A stretch of DNA of 64,000 nt from CAJCIW01 sp963833965 (GTDB lineage: Bacteria > Chlamydiota > Chlamydiia > Chlamydiales > Rhabdochlamydiaceae), in contig CAWHZZ010000001.1 of assembly GCA_963833965.1 (NCBI GenBank), forward strand, positions 124,001 through 188,000. Direction: 5' to 3'. Shown one piece after another: positions 17,890-26,309 of this stretch (within the stretch, counting starts at the first letter, position 1; each line of letters opens with the position of its first letter). A program made the translations under genes and the position numbers. The notes under the pieces were generated by a model that saw only the letters and a program-made list of their open reading frames with translations, was not told where the DNA came from and did no database searches.

Positions 17890-18725
17890 GTTTACCCAAC
17901 GTCGTGAAACCGACTTGTGACCCATTAAGAATCTTGAAAGGGCAAAAGGCGCTTGTCACCGGGGCCAATTCGGGGATCGGCAAAGCGATCGCGATTGCCT
18001 TAGGCCATGCTGGCGCCGACGTCGCGGTCAACTACATCGGCCACGAAGATCAAACTCAGCTCGTCTGCCAAGAGATCCAAAAAGCGGGAAGCAAGGCGGT
18101 TGGAATCAAGGCCGACGTCTCGAAGGAGGCCGACGTCTTAAAAATGTACGAGGAGATGTACAAGCAATTCGGGACGATCGACATCTTGGTGAGCAATGCA
18201 GGCGTTCAACGCGATTCTCCTTTGGAAAAGATGACTCTCGACCAGTGGAACACTGTCATCGGGATCAATCTCACTGGACAATTTTTATGCTGCAGAGAAG
18301 CGGTGAAAGAGTTCAAACGGCGCGGCGTGAAAAAAGAAATCTCCTGCGCGGCGGGCAAAATCATCTGCATGAGTTCGGTGCATCAAATCATCCCTTGGGC
18401 AGGTCATGTCAATTACGCCTCATCGAAGGGTGGGATTCACATGATGATGCAGTCGATCGCCCAAGAGGTCGCTCCGCACCGGGTCCGCGTCAACGCGATT
18501 GCCCCCGGCGCTATCCAGACAGCGATCAATACCGCCGCCTGGTCGACGCCCGAAGCTTACAAAGAATTGATGACGCTTATCCCTTACAATCGCATCGGCG
18601 AACCGGAAGATATCGCGCGCGCCGCCGTGTGGCTCGCCTCCGATTACGCCGATTACATCACCGGAACGACGATCTTCATCGACGGCGGCATGACGCTCTT
18701 TCCGGGATTTGCGACGGGAGGATAA
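17886..18725 (+). CDS. SDR-family dehydrogenase, glucose 1-dehydrogenase-like
   Basis: A 279-aa classical short-chain dehydrogenase. Nucleotide motif TGANSGIGKA, NAGVQRDSPL, catalytic Ser in MSSVHQIIPWAGH and YASSK (YxxxK), plus PGAIQTAIN and a C-terminal TGTTIFIDGGM. Best matches by eye are glucose 1-dehydrogenase-like SDRs. It is translationally coupled to the glycosidase upstream (4-bp overlap), so oxidation of a sugar released by that enzyme is a reasonable model. Confidence 0.8.
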   Translation: MSLPNVVKPTCDPLRILKGQKALVTGANSGIGKAIAIALGHAGADVAVNYIGHEDQTQLVCQEIQKAGSKAVGIKADVSKEADVLKMYEEMYKQFGTIDILVSNAGVQRDSPLEKMTLDQWNTVIGINLTGQFLCCREAVKEFKRRGVKKEISCAAGKIICMSSVHQIIPWAGHVNYASSKGGIHMMMQSIAQEVAPHRVRVNAIAPGAIQTAINTAAWSTPEAYKELMTLIPYNRIGEPEDIARAAVWLASDYADYITGTTIFIDGGMTLFPGFATGG

Positions 18726-18726
18726 A

Positions 18727-20280
18727 ATGGTCTCTTCACAGCACCACTTCGATTTCATCATCATCGGCAGCGGCGCCGGCGGCGGAACCGTTGCCCACAA
18801 ACTCGCCCCATCTGGCAAAAAAATTCTCATTATCGAAAGAGGCGACTACCTGCCGCGGGAAAAAGAAAACTGGCAGTCCGATGCCCTTTTCTTAAGCCCG
18901 CGCTACGCAATCAAAGAAAAATGGCTCGATAAAAACGGGAAAGAGTTCGTCCCCGGCACCCACTACTACGTCGGCGGCAACACTAAGTTTTATGGCGCTG
19001 CGCTGCTTCGAATGCGGGAAAAAGACTTCGTCGAAGTCAAACATTATGGAGGCATCTCCCCAGCATGGCCTCTCAGCTACTCCGATTTCGAACCCTACTA
19101 TTCACAAGCTGAAAAACTCTATCATGTGCACGGACAGCGCGGAATCGATCCGACGGATCCCCCTTCGCCCACTCCATTTCCTTATCCGGCTGTCGCCCAT
19201 GAGCCGCGCATTGAGCGCCTATACAAAGCCTTGGAGAAAGAAGGGCATCGTCCCTTTCCACTCCCCCTCGGGCTCATTCTCGACGAAAAAAATCGAAAAG
19301 ACAGCCCATGCATTAAGTGCAATACATGCGATGGCTTTCCCTGCCTTGTCGACGGCAAGGCCGATGCGCAAGTTCTTTGCATCGATCCCGCGCTCAAATA
19401 CCCCAACGTCTCGCTCATCACCAATGCCTACGTTGAACGCCTTGAAACGTCCCCTTCCGGGAAAGAAATTACCCAAGTTGTCGTCAAGCGCAATGGCCAT
19501 ACCGAGTTTTACAAAGGCAGCATCGTCGTCGTTTCTTGCGGGACGATTAATTCGGCGGCGCTTTTGCTTCGCTCCGCTAATCAAAAACACCCAAATGGCC
19601 TAGCTAACAGCTCCAATTGCGTGGGAAGGTTCTACATGTGCCATAACAATTCGGCGATGATCGCGCTTAGCTTTGAGCCTAATCCCACCCATTTTCAAAA
19701 GACGATGGCGATCAACGACTTTTATTACGGCGCGCCCGATTCCGATTTTCCGCTTGGGCATATTCAAATGCTTGGCAAGGCCGATGCGAATATGTTGAAG
19801 GCCGACTCGCCATATCCTGCTCCTCATGTGATTTTTCGCCAGATGGCCCATCATTCGATCGATTTTTGGCTGACAACGGAAGATCTTCCCGATCCCAACA
19901 ATCGAGTCCAGCTCACAAAGGATGGCCGGATTCAGCTGAGTTATACCGAGAACAACGGAGAGGGGCATCGCCGCTTGAAACAGAAATTGAAACAGTTGCT
20001 GAATGGAGTCGGCGTCAACCACCACTTCTTTCATAACAACGCCTATTTCGGCAAGAAGATCCCATTGGCGGGCGTCGGGCATCAAAATGGCACCGTGCGC
20101 TTTGGCAAAGATCCCAAAACATCCGCACTCGATCTCAACTGCAGGGCGCATGATGTGGACAACCTCTACGTTGTCGATGGCGGCTTTTTCGTCTCCAGTT
20201 CCGCCGTCAATCCGACCCTCACAATCATCGCAAACGCACTGCGGGTCGGCGACCATTTACTTGAAAGAATAAACCAATAA
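18727..20280 (+). CDS. GMC-family FAD oxidoreductase
   Basis: A 517-aa flavoprotein starting at ATG 18727, six codons inside the longest frame, chosen because GGAGG sits at 18717-18721. The N-terminus DFIIIGSGAGGGTVAHKLA is the FAD dinucleotide fold; the C-terminal block VDGGFFVSSSAVNPTLTIIANALR is the GMC signature with the catalytic His region upstream (GVGHQNGTVRFG). A CIKCNTCDGFPC segment at about 190-205 is cysteine-rich and unusual; it may bind a metal or form disulfides. Third gene of the sugar cassette; probably a sugar or polyol dehydrogenase passing electrons to a membrane acceptor. Confidence 0.82.
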   Translation: MVSSQHHFDFIIIGSGAGGGTVAHKLAPSGKKILIIERGDYLPREKENWQSDALFLSPRYAIKEKWLDKNGKEFVPGTHYYVGGNTKFYGAALLRMREKDFVEVKHYGGISPAWPLSYSDFEPYYSQAEKLYHVHGQRGIDPTDPPSPTPFPYPAVAHEPRIERLYKALEKEGHRPFPLPLGLILDEKNRKDSPCIKCNTCDGFPCLVDGKADAQVLCIDPALKYPNVSLITNAYVERLETSPSGKEITQVVVKRNGHTEFYKGSIVVVSCGTINSAALLLRSANQKHPNGLANSSNCVGRFYMCHNNSAMIALSFEPNPTHFQKTMAINDFYYGAPDSDFPLGHIQMLGKADANMLKADSPYPAPHVIFRQMAHHSIDFWLTTEDLPDPNNRVQLTKDGRIQLSYTENNGEGHRRLKQKLKQLLNGVGVNHHFFHNNAYFGKKIPLAGVGHQNGTVRFGKDPKTSALDLNCRAHDVDNLYVVDGGFFVSSSAVNPTLTIIANALRVGDHLLERINQ

Positions 20281-20291
20281 GGAAAAAAAAA

Positions 20292-20420
20292 ATGAAGGAA
20301 AAAACTCTCGAAAAACGCAACCTCGTCAGCGGTACCCTTGCCGGGTTGATCGCCGGGGTCCTTTTCGGATTCATTCTGGCGAGGCTGGGCGTCCTGTTTC
20401 AGGCCGATTTTTTCCCATAA
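20292..20420 (+). CDS. 42-residue single-helix membrane protein at the end of the sugar cassette
   Basis: Short frame starting ATG at 20292, twelve bases after the GMC stop, with an A-rich leader. Translation gives a basic head (MKEKTLEKRNLVSG), one hydrophobic segment TLAGLIAGVLFGFILARLGVL, and a short tail to TAA at 20418-20420. It has the look of a membrane anchor or a small subunit for the upstream dehydrogenase. Its spacing and clean topology support a real gene. Confidence 0.5.
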   Translation: MKEKTLEKRNLVSGTLAGLIAGVLFGFILARLGVLFQADFFP

Positions 20421-20460
20421 CAGATCCACTTTAAAAAGCTCTTCAAATATTCAGCGAATC

Positions 20461-22008
20461 TCAGCCATCGTAGGTAAATGGGAATGGTGATATTTCCTCA
20501 ATAGATGAAGCAGAAGTTGCAGTTGACGAAGAGTCAGAAAGTAAGAAATCGTACAATTCATCGCCAACTCCAAAATCAAACGAATCATTAAACGTTTGAG
20601 ATGGATTTGTCGGCGATAAGGAGGGCTGTTCAGCCGAGGAATTCTCATTTCGGTCCGTTTCAGCAGGAGGGGTGAAATCGAAAAAACTATCAACTTCCTG
20701 GAGCAAGGAGAGCTGTTCAGCCGAGGAATTCTCATTTCGATCCGTTTCAGCAGGAGGGGTGAAATCGAAAAAACTATCAACTTCCTGGAGCAAGGAGAGC
20801 TGTTCAGCCGAGGAATTCTCATTTCGGTCCGTTTCAGCAGGAGGATTGAAATTGAAAACCTGCGCAGGTGGGAGCTCCGTTGGTGGGTTCTCATAAGTGA
20901 AAACCTGCGCCGGTGGGAGCTCCGTTGGTGGGTTCTCATAAGTGAAAACCTGCGCCGGTGGGAGCTCCGTTGGTGGGTTCTCATAGGTGAAAACCTGCGC
21001 CCGTGGGAACTCCGCTCGTGGGTTCTCATAAGTGAAAACCTGCGCCGGTGGGATCGAATAAGTGAATCCAAGTGCGTTTACAACATCGACATCGTTTCGT
21101 GGTCTTTTTGAAGATAATTCGGAAGGATCTGTCGGCGAAACGTCCAATGGTCGTTTGGTTCCTTGGGATGGGGCAGGAAGATCAGGCGCTCCTTTCTTCA
21201 ATTCAAAAACATCTTGCCCAGAAACTTTACTAATCAGTTTGGCTTCATCTATTGATATCGTTTGATTCCTGTATAGGACATTTATGAATTTGTCACCGAA
21301 GATTTTACGGAGTTTAGTTATATGTTCTGCCGATAAAGCCTGTAGATTCTTTCGGTGATTGGGTTCGATTTGAATAGAAGTTATTATAGGCATTTTGTCG
21401 ACAATTGGCTCGTTGTTAGCTAGATCAAAAACACGTTCCTTATCAAACAGTTGAAATCCTATGGAATCATTATATTCTTTAGCTTTCTCCGCTTTGATTG
21501 ACCTTATTATATTTGTCAATCTATTTAAATGGTATCTATTCACTTTTATTTGATTTGGTGATATTCGCGTTAATCGATCGCGAATGATTTGATCGATAGG
21601 AAACTTCAAAACATTCTCTGCTGTGATGTCAAATACCGGTGCATTAGCTTTTAAATTGATGAGTCTAGCCTCACGGACAGTAATATGTTTTTGAGCCCCG
21701 TTGATAACTTTATCCAAAGATTTTCCGGTCCATTCTTTGATTTTTGGTCCTTTACACGCGCTAAGGTCTGTTCTAGCTTTGTCACTAACCTTAATCCAGG
21801 TTTGAACGGCATAAGAGGTGGTCTGAGACATTGCTTCTTCCGGTTGCGGCCTTTCTTGCGCTTCAACGGTCCCTGGCAATGCCGCCACAACATATTGTGA
21901 TCCTATAACGTTTTGAGCAGCATACCCTGGATTTGAAAGAGAACCAGCCGCCTCGGAAGTTACTGTCCCGTATTGCTGTCTTATATTTGAATTATTATAA
22001 ATAGTCAT
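20461..22008 (-). CDS. Repeat-containing acidic protein, probable secreted effector
   Basis: A 515-aa protein with no recognised enzymatic domain. The N-terminal ~290 residues contain related helical units (compare ITVREARLINLKANAPVFDI and ISIDEAKLISKVSGQDVFEL), suggesting internal duplication. The C-terminal third is low complexity: about five units around VFTYENPPTELPPAQ (15 aa) and three of FFDFTPPAETDRNENSSAEQ-type (29 aa). A short basic patch KRPLDVSPTDPSELSSKRPR could be a nuclear-localisation-like signal. AT-rich promoter region upstream shared with the divergent zeta-toxin-like gene. Effector status is inferred from repeats and composition. Confidence 0.6.
   Translation of the reverse strand: MTIYNNSNIRQQYGTVTSEAAGSLSNPGYAAQNVIGSQYVVAALPGTVEAQERPQPEEAMSQTTSYAVQTWIKVSDKARTDLSACKGPKIKEWTGKSLDKVINGAQKHITVREARLINLKANAPVFDITAENVLKFPIDQIIRDRLTRISPNQIKVNRYHLNRLTNIIRSIKAEKAKEYNDSIGFQLFDKERVFDLANNEPIVDKMPIITSIQIEPNHRKNLQALSAEHITKLRKIFGDKFINVLYRNQTISIDEAKLISKVSGQDVFELKKGAPDLPAPSQGTKRPLDVSPTDPSELSSKRPRNDVDVVNALGFTYSIPPAQVFTYENPRAEFPRAQVFTYENPPTELPPAQVFTYENPPTELPPAQVFTYENPPTELPPAQVFNFNPPAETDRNENSSAEQLSLLQEVDSFFDFTPPAETDRNENSSAEQLSLLQEVDSFFDFTPPAETDRNENSSAEQPSLSPTNPSQTFNDSFDFGVGDELYDFLLSDSSSTATSASSIEEISPFPFTYDG
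20625..21060 (-). repeat. Tandem repeats (87 bp x 3, then 45 bp x about 5) inside the effector-like gene
   Basis: Near-identical DNA copies: the 87-bp unit (29 codons) occurs three times between about 20625 and 20880, the 45-bp unit (15 codons) about five times between about 20865 and 21060. Copies differ by only one or two bases (for example cggtccg versus cgatccg), indicating recent expansion; unit counts keep the reading frame. Confidence 0.85.
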
Positions 22009-22315
22009 AATATACCTTTAGTTTTTTTCTACAATAAATTATACTATAACTTATAATTTAATTATAATATTTAAATCATTTTATTCTTTTTTTTGAAACG
22101 TCGTCAAAACATAGCACTGGGTTTAGAAGGATCACTAGGACTTTTTTGTTTTGTAAAGTAAAATTTTAATTACAAAAGAATCAAACAAATTACTTTACAA
22201 TAAACGCGATAATTTATTTTAATTATATAATAATAAATTTAATGCTTCACTTATTTAATAATAATTTATATAATAATCATTATCCTAATTTTAATGTTAA
22301 TAAGAAGTAACAATT
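22009..22315. other. Very AT-rich divergent promoter region
   Basis: About 300 bp between two divergent effector-like genes, nearly all A/T with long runs of TTAAT/ATAAT. No gene or RNA that I can support. The base composition is clearly lower in GC than neighbouring housekeeping genes. Confidence 0.5.
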
Positions 22316-23956
22316 ATGGCATCAGTTGATAAAAATTATGATCAAAAAAGTGTATACCAGAATTCGATGAATGTCCTTCTTCAGGGCTCTGGAGAACACA
22401 GCTCTATTAAGAAAATCATCGATAAAAAAACTCAAAAACTCGCGCTCGATTTATTGAAAGAAATTCCACTAACTCAAGCTGACGAGGAAAAGGCGAAACC
22501 GATATCAGCTTCTTTAGATATTCCTACGGACGGCAGGGATTTTAAGGTTGTGATGCGGGCATGCCACGATTTTACCATCGCTCTAGAAGAGGCAAAGCAG
22601 CTAGAGGGGCGTCTATTTAATATCCAAGCTCCTCCTCCGTTCGCTTTAACGTCGGCGTCTAAAGAATTATCTCTGATGACTAACCATTCTGTTTTACGCC
22701 ATAGCGCTCGCCAAGCCAGTGAATTGATTCAAATCGCTTCCGCCTTTAATCCAGATGCAGTGCGAAATTTTATTCCTCTCAAACCCGAGCGCCTAATGAT
22801 GCACAATTTTACTCGCCGTTTTGTCTTAAACTTCTCCCTTCAAGGAGAATTGGGCAGTGAATTGGTCAAAGTCATAGAACCTCTAACAAAAGTGTTTTTA
22901 CAAGATAATCCAGGTTTCATCGATCAGATCGAACCCATGCGCTTTACTTTTCAGAAACAAGCGCTTAACTACCTACAAACGGGTGACAGCACTTCAATGG
23001 ATAAGAATTTTGTTCAATCGATAGAAAAGTTAAAGCCACAAGCTAAATTGGCTTCTCAGGAAGAAAACAATCAAGCTATCTCCATGCGAGTTGCCGATCT
23101 CGTCGTAGAAAATTACATCAAAGATCGCGTCAATGGATATGACATGACAAAATTTTTATCCCCCCAAGGGTATAAAGCGCTACCTCCTCAGACTCAGGCC
23201 ACACGTCGCACATTCATGATCAATGGCGGTGTTGCCTCAGGGAAAAGCACCTCTCAAAAAATACAACAAAAGGCCGCAACAGAACAGGGAATCAATTGGG
23301 GAGATGTCATGATGATCAATAGAGATGCCTTCAAACCGATGCTCCTGAAACCTGAAGAAGTCGATGCTGATTACAAGCATTTCTTCGCGTCTTTCACAGA
23401 AGATGAAGCCTATCTTTTAAGGGATGCCATCATGCAAGAATATAGAGAGCGTCTTGAGAATGAAACAGCCCCTCACCTTTACGTCGATCAGGTTTTCCCA
23501 AATCTCGATATGTTAGTGATGGCCGGCGGAGTCGAAGGAAAAGGATTGGATTTGACCATTGTGCAAACTCCAGTGGAAAACTCTTTCTTGATGGCCCATG
23601 GAAGATCCGAGGAAACAGGATACCATGCTGTAACAGCAGGGGTGCTCGGAACACATGCGGGCGTCCCAAAAAAATTACTCGAATCTCTCGAGCAAGCAAA
23701 ACAGCAGGGTAAAACAAATATCCGGCTGACGATAGTGGCCAATTTAGAGACAAGAGAGATAAAACCACTCGCTAAAATTGATTTAAAATCGAAGAAAAGT
23801 GAAATTCTAGATAATAGCCTTTTGCTTACCTTCTTTAGAAAGACCGTGATCAACGCTCAAGCCAAGACTTTTGATCAGGTTTATAAAGCGGATGCTCCCG
23901 CTCTAGAGACGTTCCAACCCATGGTCAATCGATTAGTACAGGTCGCAGTAGCATGA
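22316..23956 (+). CDS. Zeta-toxin-like P-loop kinase domain protein
   Basis: A 546-aa protein. The N-terminal ~290 residues are helical and unrecognised. The C-terminal part starts RRTFMINGGVASGKSTS (Walker A, G304 to T312) followed by INRDAFKPML (residues 334-343), the layout of zeta-toxin kinases (nucleotide loop, then DxFK). Later, SEETGYHAVTAGVLGTHAGVP resembles the conserved His/Val-Pro block of the family. Zeta toxins phosphorylate UDP-N-acetylglucosamine sugars; large proteins carrying this domain occur among intracellular bacteria. Whether it acts on a host target or in a toxin-antitoxin pair is unknown. Stop overlaps the next small gene (ATGA). Confidence 0.65.
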   Translation: MASVDKNYDQKSVYQNSMNVLLQGSGEHSSIKKIIDKKTQKLALDLLKEIPLTQADEEKAKPISASLDIPTDGRDFKVVMRACHDFTIALEEAKQLEGRLFNIQAPPPFALTSASKELSLMTNHSVLRHSARQASELIQIASAFNPDAVRNFIPLKPERLMMHNFTRRFVLNFSLQGELGSELVKVIEPLTKVFLQDNPGFIDQIEPMRFTFQKQALNYLQTGDSTSMDKNFVQSIEKLKPQAKLASQEENNQAISMRVADLVVENYIKDRVNGYDMTKFLSPQGYKALPPQTQATRRTFMINGGVASGKSTSQKIQQKAATEQGINWGDVMMINRDAFKPMLLKPEEVDADYKHFFASFTEDEAYLLRDAIMQEYRERLENETAPHLYVDQVFPNLDMLVMAGGVEGKGLDLTIVQTPVENSFLMAHGRSEETGYHAVTAGVLGTHAGVPKKLLESLEQAKQQGKTNIRLTIVANLETREIKPLAKIDLKSKKSEILDNSLLLTFFRKTVINAQAKTFDQVYKADAPALETFQPMVNRLVQVAVA

Positions 23957-24111
23957 AAAAAAAATCTCAATCGAAAAAGAAATCCCCCGAGAAATCTCAG
24001 GGGATTTTATATCCAGCGCATGGATTCAGCCTCGACGAGGGGGAGACATTCATCACGATGGAATCCTTAAAAGAATTAGAGAAAAAAGAAAAAAAGAACT
24101 CTAAACTTTAA
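23953..24111 (+). CDS. 52-residue Lys-rich protein coupled to the zeta-like gene
   Basis: Starts on the stop of the zeta-like gene (ATG 23953) and ends with TAA at 24109-24111. The head is KKKSQSKKKSPEKSQ, the middle GILYPAHGFSLDEGETFI, the tail again Lys/Glu-rich. Tight coupling suggests an accessory or neutralising partner, but no antitoxin motif is seen. Confidence 0.45.
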   Translation: MKKKSQSKKKSPEKSQGILYPAHGFSLDEGETFITMESLKELEKKEKKNSKL

Positions 24112-24292
24112 TGATAATCCTAGTGCCATCGGGTTCGAGCAAGGCAGGGGGCAATATCCCTCCTACTCCCTTTTCCGTTTTCCGTAACACCTCTTCAAAA
24201 ACAGCAGCGGGAATTTCTACGGTCTGCTCTACTCCATTGATATTTAATAGAACAGTATAAGAAGCCCCTCCACCAAGCGGATTCACGCTCAT
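24101..24292 (-). CDS. Small hypothetical protein, convergent with the zeta-linked gene
   Basis: A 63-aa protein with a strong ribosome site (AGGAGG 6 nt before ATG at 24292). Sequence is regular beta-rich: YTVLLNINGVEQTVEIPAAV, then EPDGTRIIIKV. Its end overlaps the small Lys-rich gene tail to tail by 11 bp. Function unknown. Confidence 0.55.
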   Translation of the reverse strand: MSVNPLGGGASYTVLLNINGVEQTVEIPAAVFEEVLRKTEKGVGGILPPALLEPDGTRIIIKV

Positions 24293-24365
24293 AAAGCCTC
24301 CTGATCGGAGTTGATTATATAATAATTGATGTTATCGGCAATTGTAGAAATAATTTCATTTTCAA

Positions 24366-24386
24366 AGAGCGGCTTAATGCCGCTCT
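24366..24386. other. Hairpin between the small minus-strand gene and the phosphorylase
   Basis: AGAGCGGC and GCCGCTCT around TTAAT. No T-run follows on either strand, so it is not a standard terminator. Confidence 0.4.
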
Positions 24387-24439
24387 CCCCCCTCCAAATT
24401 TAAATTTTTTTACATCTTTTCCTCAGTCTCGCTTTTTGG

Positions 24440-24488
24440 TATAATCCCCTAAAATTTATCCACGCAAAAGAGCTTTTAAAAGCTCTTT
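24440..24488 (+). promoter_or_regulatory. -10 box and 22-bp palindrome in the leader of the phosphorylase gene
   Basis: TATAAT at 24440-24445 without a clear -35. Downstream, AAAGAGCTTTT/AAAAGCTCTTT (24467-24488) is a perfect 22-bp palindrome that would lie in the 5' untranslated region; it could be an operator or a leader hairpin. Confidence 0.4.
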
Positions 24489-24519
24489 GTGTATAATTCG
24501 AATTTTGGGATGGATCCTT

Positions 24520-25287
24520 ATGCTTCCTCAATATGGCGAAAAACATGAACACACTTCTCTGATCACTCCAGCAAAGGTCTTGGAGCATCGGCGCCAGCAT
24601 GGCAGGCTCCCTTCCACACCTCCGCCAAAAACTGTGATTTTTTGCTATCAAGGCAGATTCTTGAATCAGGCATTGCAGGAAATGGCGCACCAGCAATGCG
24701 ATGGTTGTTTTTCCAAACTCTATTACTTGCTCGATTATCCTGGAGTTGGCATTGGAGATTTTGGCATTGGCGGCCCCCTCGTCGCCACGAAGATGGAAGA
24801 GTTTATCGCTTGGGGCGTGCAGCAGTTCATTTCCATTGGGACGGCCGGCAGCCTTCAGACCAAAGTCGGCTCAGGCGACCTAGTCATCTGCGAAAAGGCG
24901 ATCCGCGATGAGGGCACTTCCCATCACTACCTTCCCCCGACAAAATACATCCATGCCCCGCGGCGAATGACAAATAAGCTGCAAAATCTGCTTAAGAAAG
25001 CAAACCTACCCCACCATATCGGCAGCAGCTGGACGATCGACAGTTTTTACCGGCAGACCGCCGAAGAGGTGCAGCATTTCCAGAAAGAGAACGTCCTCAG
25101 CGTTGAAATGGAGGCCGCGGCTCTATTTGCCGTCGCGCATTACCACCAGGTCGATCTCGGCGCCATGTTCGTGATCAGCGATACCCACACCGGCCTGAAT
25201 TGGCAGCCCCATCTTGAAGACCAGCGGCCCCGCGAAGGGCTCAGCTCCCTGCTCAAAATCGCCCTCGAGGCATCCCAAGAGAATTGA
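24520..25287 (+). CDS. Nucleoside phosphorylase (PNP/UDP family 1)
   Basis: Start at ATG 24520 (MLPQYGEKHEH) gives 255 aa. IGIGDFGIGGPLVATKMEEFI, FISIGTAGSLQTKVGSGDLVI and SVEMEAAALFAVAHY are the substrate-binding blocks of the PNP_UDP family, cytosolic enzymes that split nucleosides with phosphate. The closest type by eye is uridine phosphorylase-like, but substrate cannot be set by eye. In an obligate intracellular bacterium this fits nucleoside salvage. Followed directly by a tRNA on the opposite strand. Confidence 0.82.
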   Translation: MLPQYGEKHEHTSLITPAKVLEHRRQHGRLPSTPPPKTVIFCYQGRFLNQALQEMAHQQCDGCFSKLYYLLDYPGVGIGDFGIGGPLVATKMEEFIAWGVQQFISIGTAGSLQTKVGSGDLVICEKAIRDEGTSHHYLPPTKYIHAPRRMTNKLQNLLKKANLPHHIGSSWTIDSFYRQTAEEVQHFQKENVLSVEMEAAALFAVAHYHQVDLGAMFVISDTHTGLNWQPHLEDQRPREGLSSLLKIALEASQEN

Positions 25288-25288
25288 T

Positions 25289-25363
25289 TCGGGGTAGCGG
25301 GATTCGAACCCACGACCTCTTCGTCCCGAACGAAGCGCGCTAGCCAAACTGCGCTACACCCCG
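25289..25363 (-). tRNA. tRNA-Pro (anticodon CGG)
   Basis: Reading the minus strand: acceptor CGGGGTG pairs with CTACCCCG at the 3' end (one G-T pair), discriminator A, anticodon arm CTTCG/CGAAG with loop TTCGGGA giving anticodon CGG, T-arm GTGGGTTCGAATCCCGC. CCA is not encoded. Confidence 0.95.
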
Positions 25364-25565
25364 AAGAAGTAATTCCTTTCTTAAGCTCCTCAACTTAAAT
25401 GAGTTAAGCAAAAGCCTTAAAATTCCAGTTAGATCATTTTTTTCCTAACATTATGAGGATCAATTAGAAAAGGTTCAAGGAAAAATTCATTTAATTGTTT
25501 TAATAAATATTTAACTACTATATAATAGCATGTAAAATATAGTTAATTATTAAAAGGACGTAATA

Positions 25566-26297
25566 ATGTCATTAGAAATAAAAAATCAGCTTTCTATTCA
25601 AACATCGGTCCCACAAAATGCATTACAGCCTCTCGATAAAAAAAAAGCCGAAAAGCTCTTCCTGCTCTATAACCGGTTTTTAGAAATGCACAACGTCTCT
25701 TATGCGGAATGGATAAAGGCGGACTTCCAATCTGTGGAAACATGTATATATCCTTGGAAAGATTTGGATGTACAGCTTTCCATCGAAGAGATGGAAAGCA
25801 TTCTTGAGAAAACGGGCGTTTTGCAATTAAGACCAATTCCAGAAAATTGCCGAATTGCCGTTATTGGATGCGGCAACGAGCCGATCGCAAGCGCCAATGG
25901 GAGCGCCCTTGCAGCCAAAGATCAGCATGATCCGGAGAGCGAAGCCTACCGGAGAGTGCACAAACATGCTGGCGCCGTCACAATTAATCCACATCTCGCC
26001 CACAATCCCACCATTGTCGCTTTTTTTGGCAGGCAAGAACTTCCGATGTTAAAAAGCGGAGAATTGGATCTGATCGTCATTGAGGGAACAATGATCGATG
26101 ATACTGATATAGGCAGACAAGAATTGCAAAGATTGCGAAGCCTAAATGGCCGCGTGGTCAGCTCTCATGGAGATAAACAAGGGTTGGAATTTTCGTGGGA
26201 AGATAATATTGCGGACGTTTGGCAGCCGGGCTACCAAACGCCACCGGTAGTGATAGAAGATCTTAATATCTACCCTTCCTTCAACTACGAGCAATAA
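25566..26297 (+). CDS. Hypothetical protein, first copy of a tandem pair
   Basis: A 243-aa soluble protein. Not recognised. Central segment CRIAVIGCGNEPIA looks like the glycine-rich first strand-loop of a Rossmann/SAM-methyltransferase fold, followed by AGAVTINPHLAHNPTIVAFF and SGELDLIVIEGT at positions where acidic strands of that fold would sit. It is a paralogue of the next gene. The long AT-rich leader (25364-25565) contains the promoter. Function unknown. Confidence 0.6.
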   Translation: MSLEIKNQLSIQTSVPQNALQPLDKKKAEKLFLLYNRFLEMHNVSYAEWIKADFQSVETCIYPWKDLDVQLSIEEMESILEKTGVLQLRPIPENCRIAVIGCGNEPIASANGSALAAKDQHDPESEAYRRVHKHAGAVTINPHLAHNPTIVAFFGRQELPMLKSGELDLIVIEGTMIDDTDIGRQELQRLRSLNGRVVSSHGDKQGLEFSWEDNIADVWQPGYQTPPVVIEDLNIYPSFNYEQ

Positions 26298-26309
26298 TAA
26301 GGAGAAAAA

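Noticed and set aside
20625..21060. Tandem repeats as a CRISPR array
   Set aside because: Units are contiguous without spacers and lie in frame in a coding gene.
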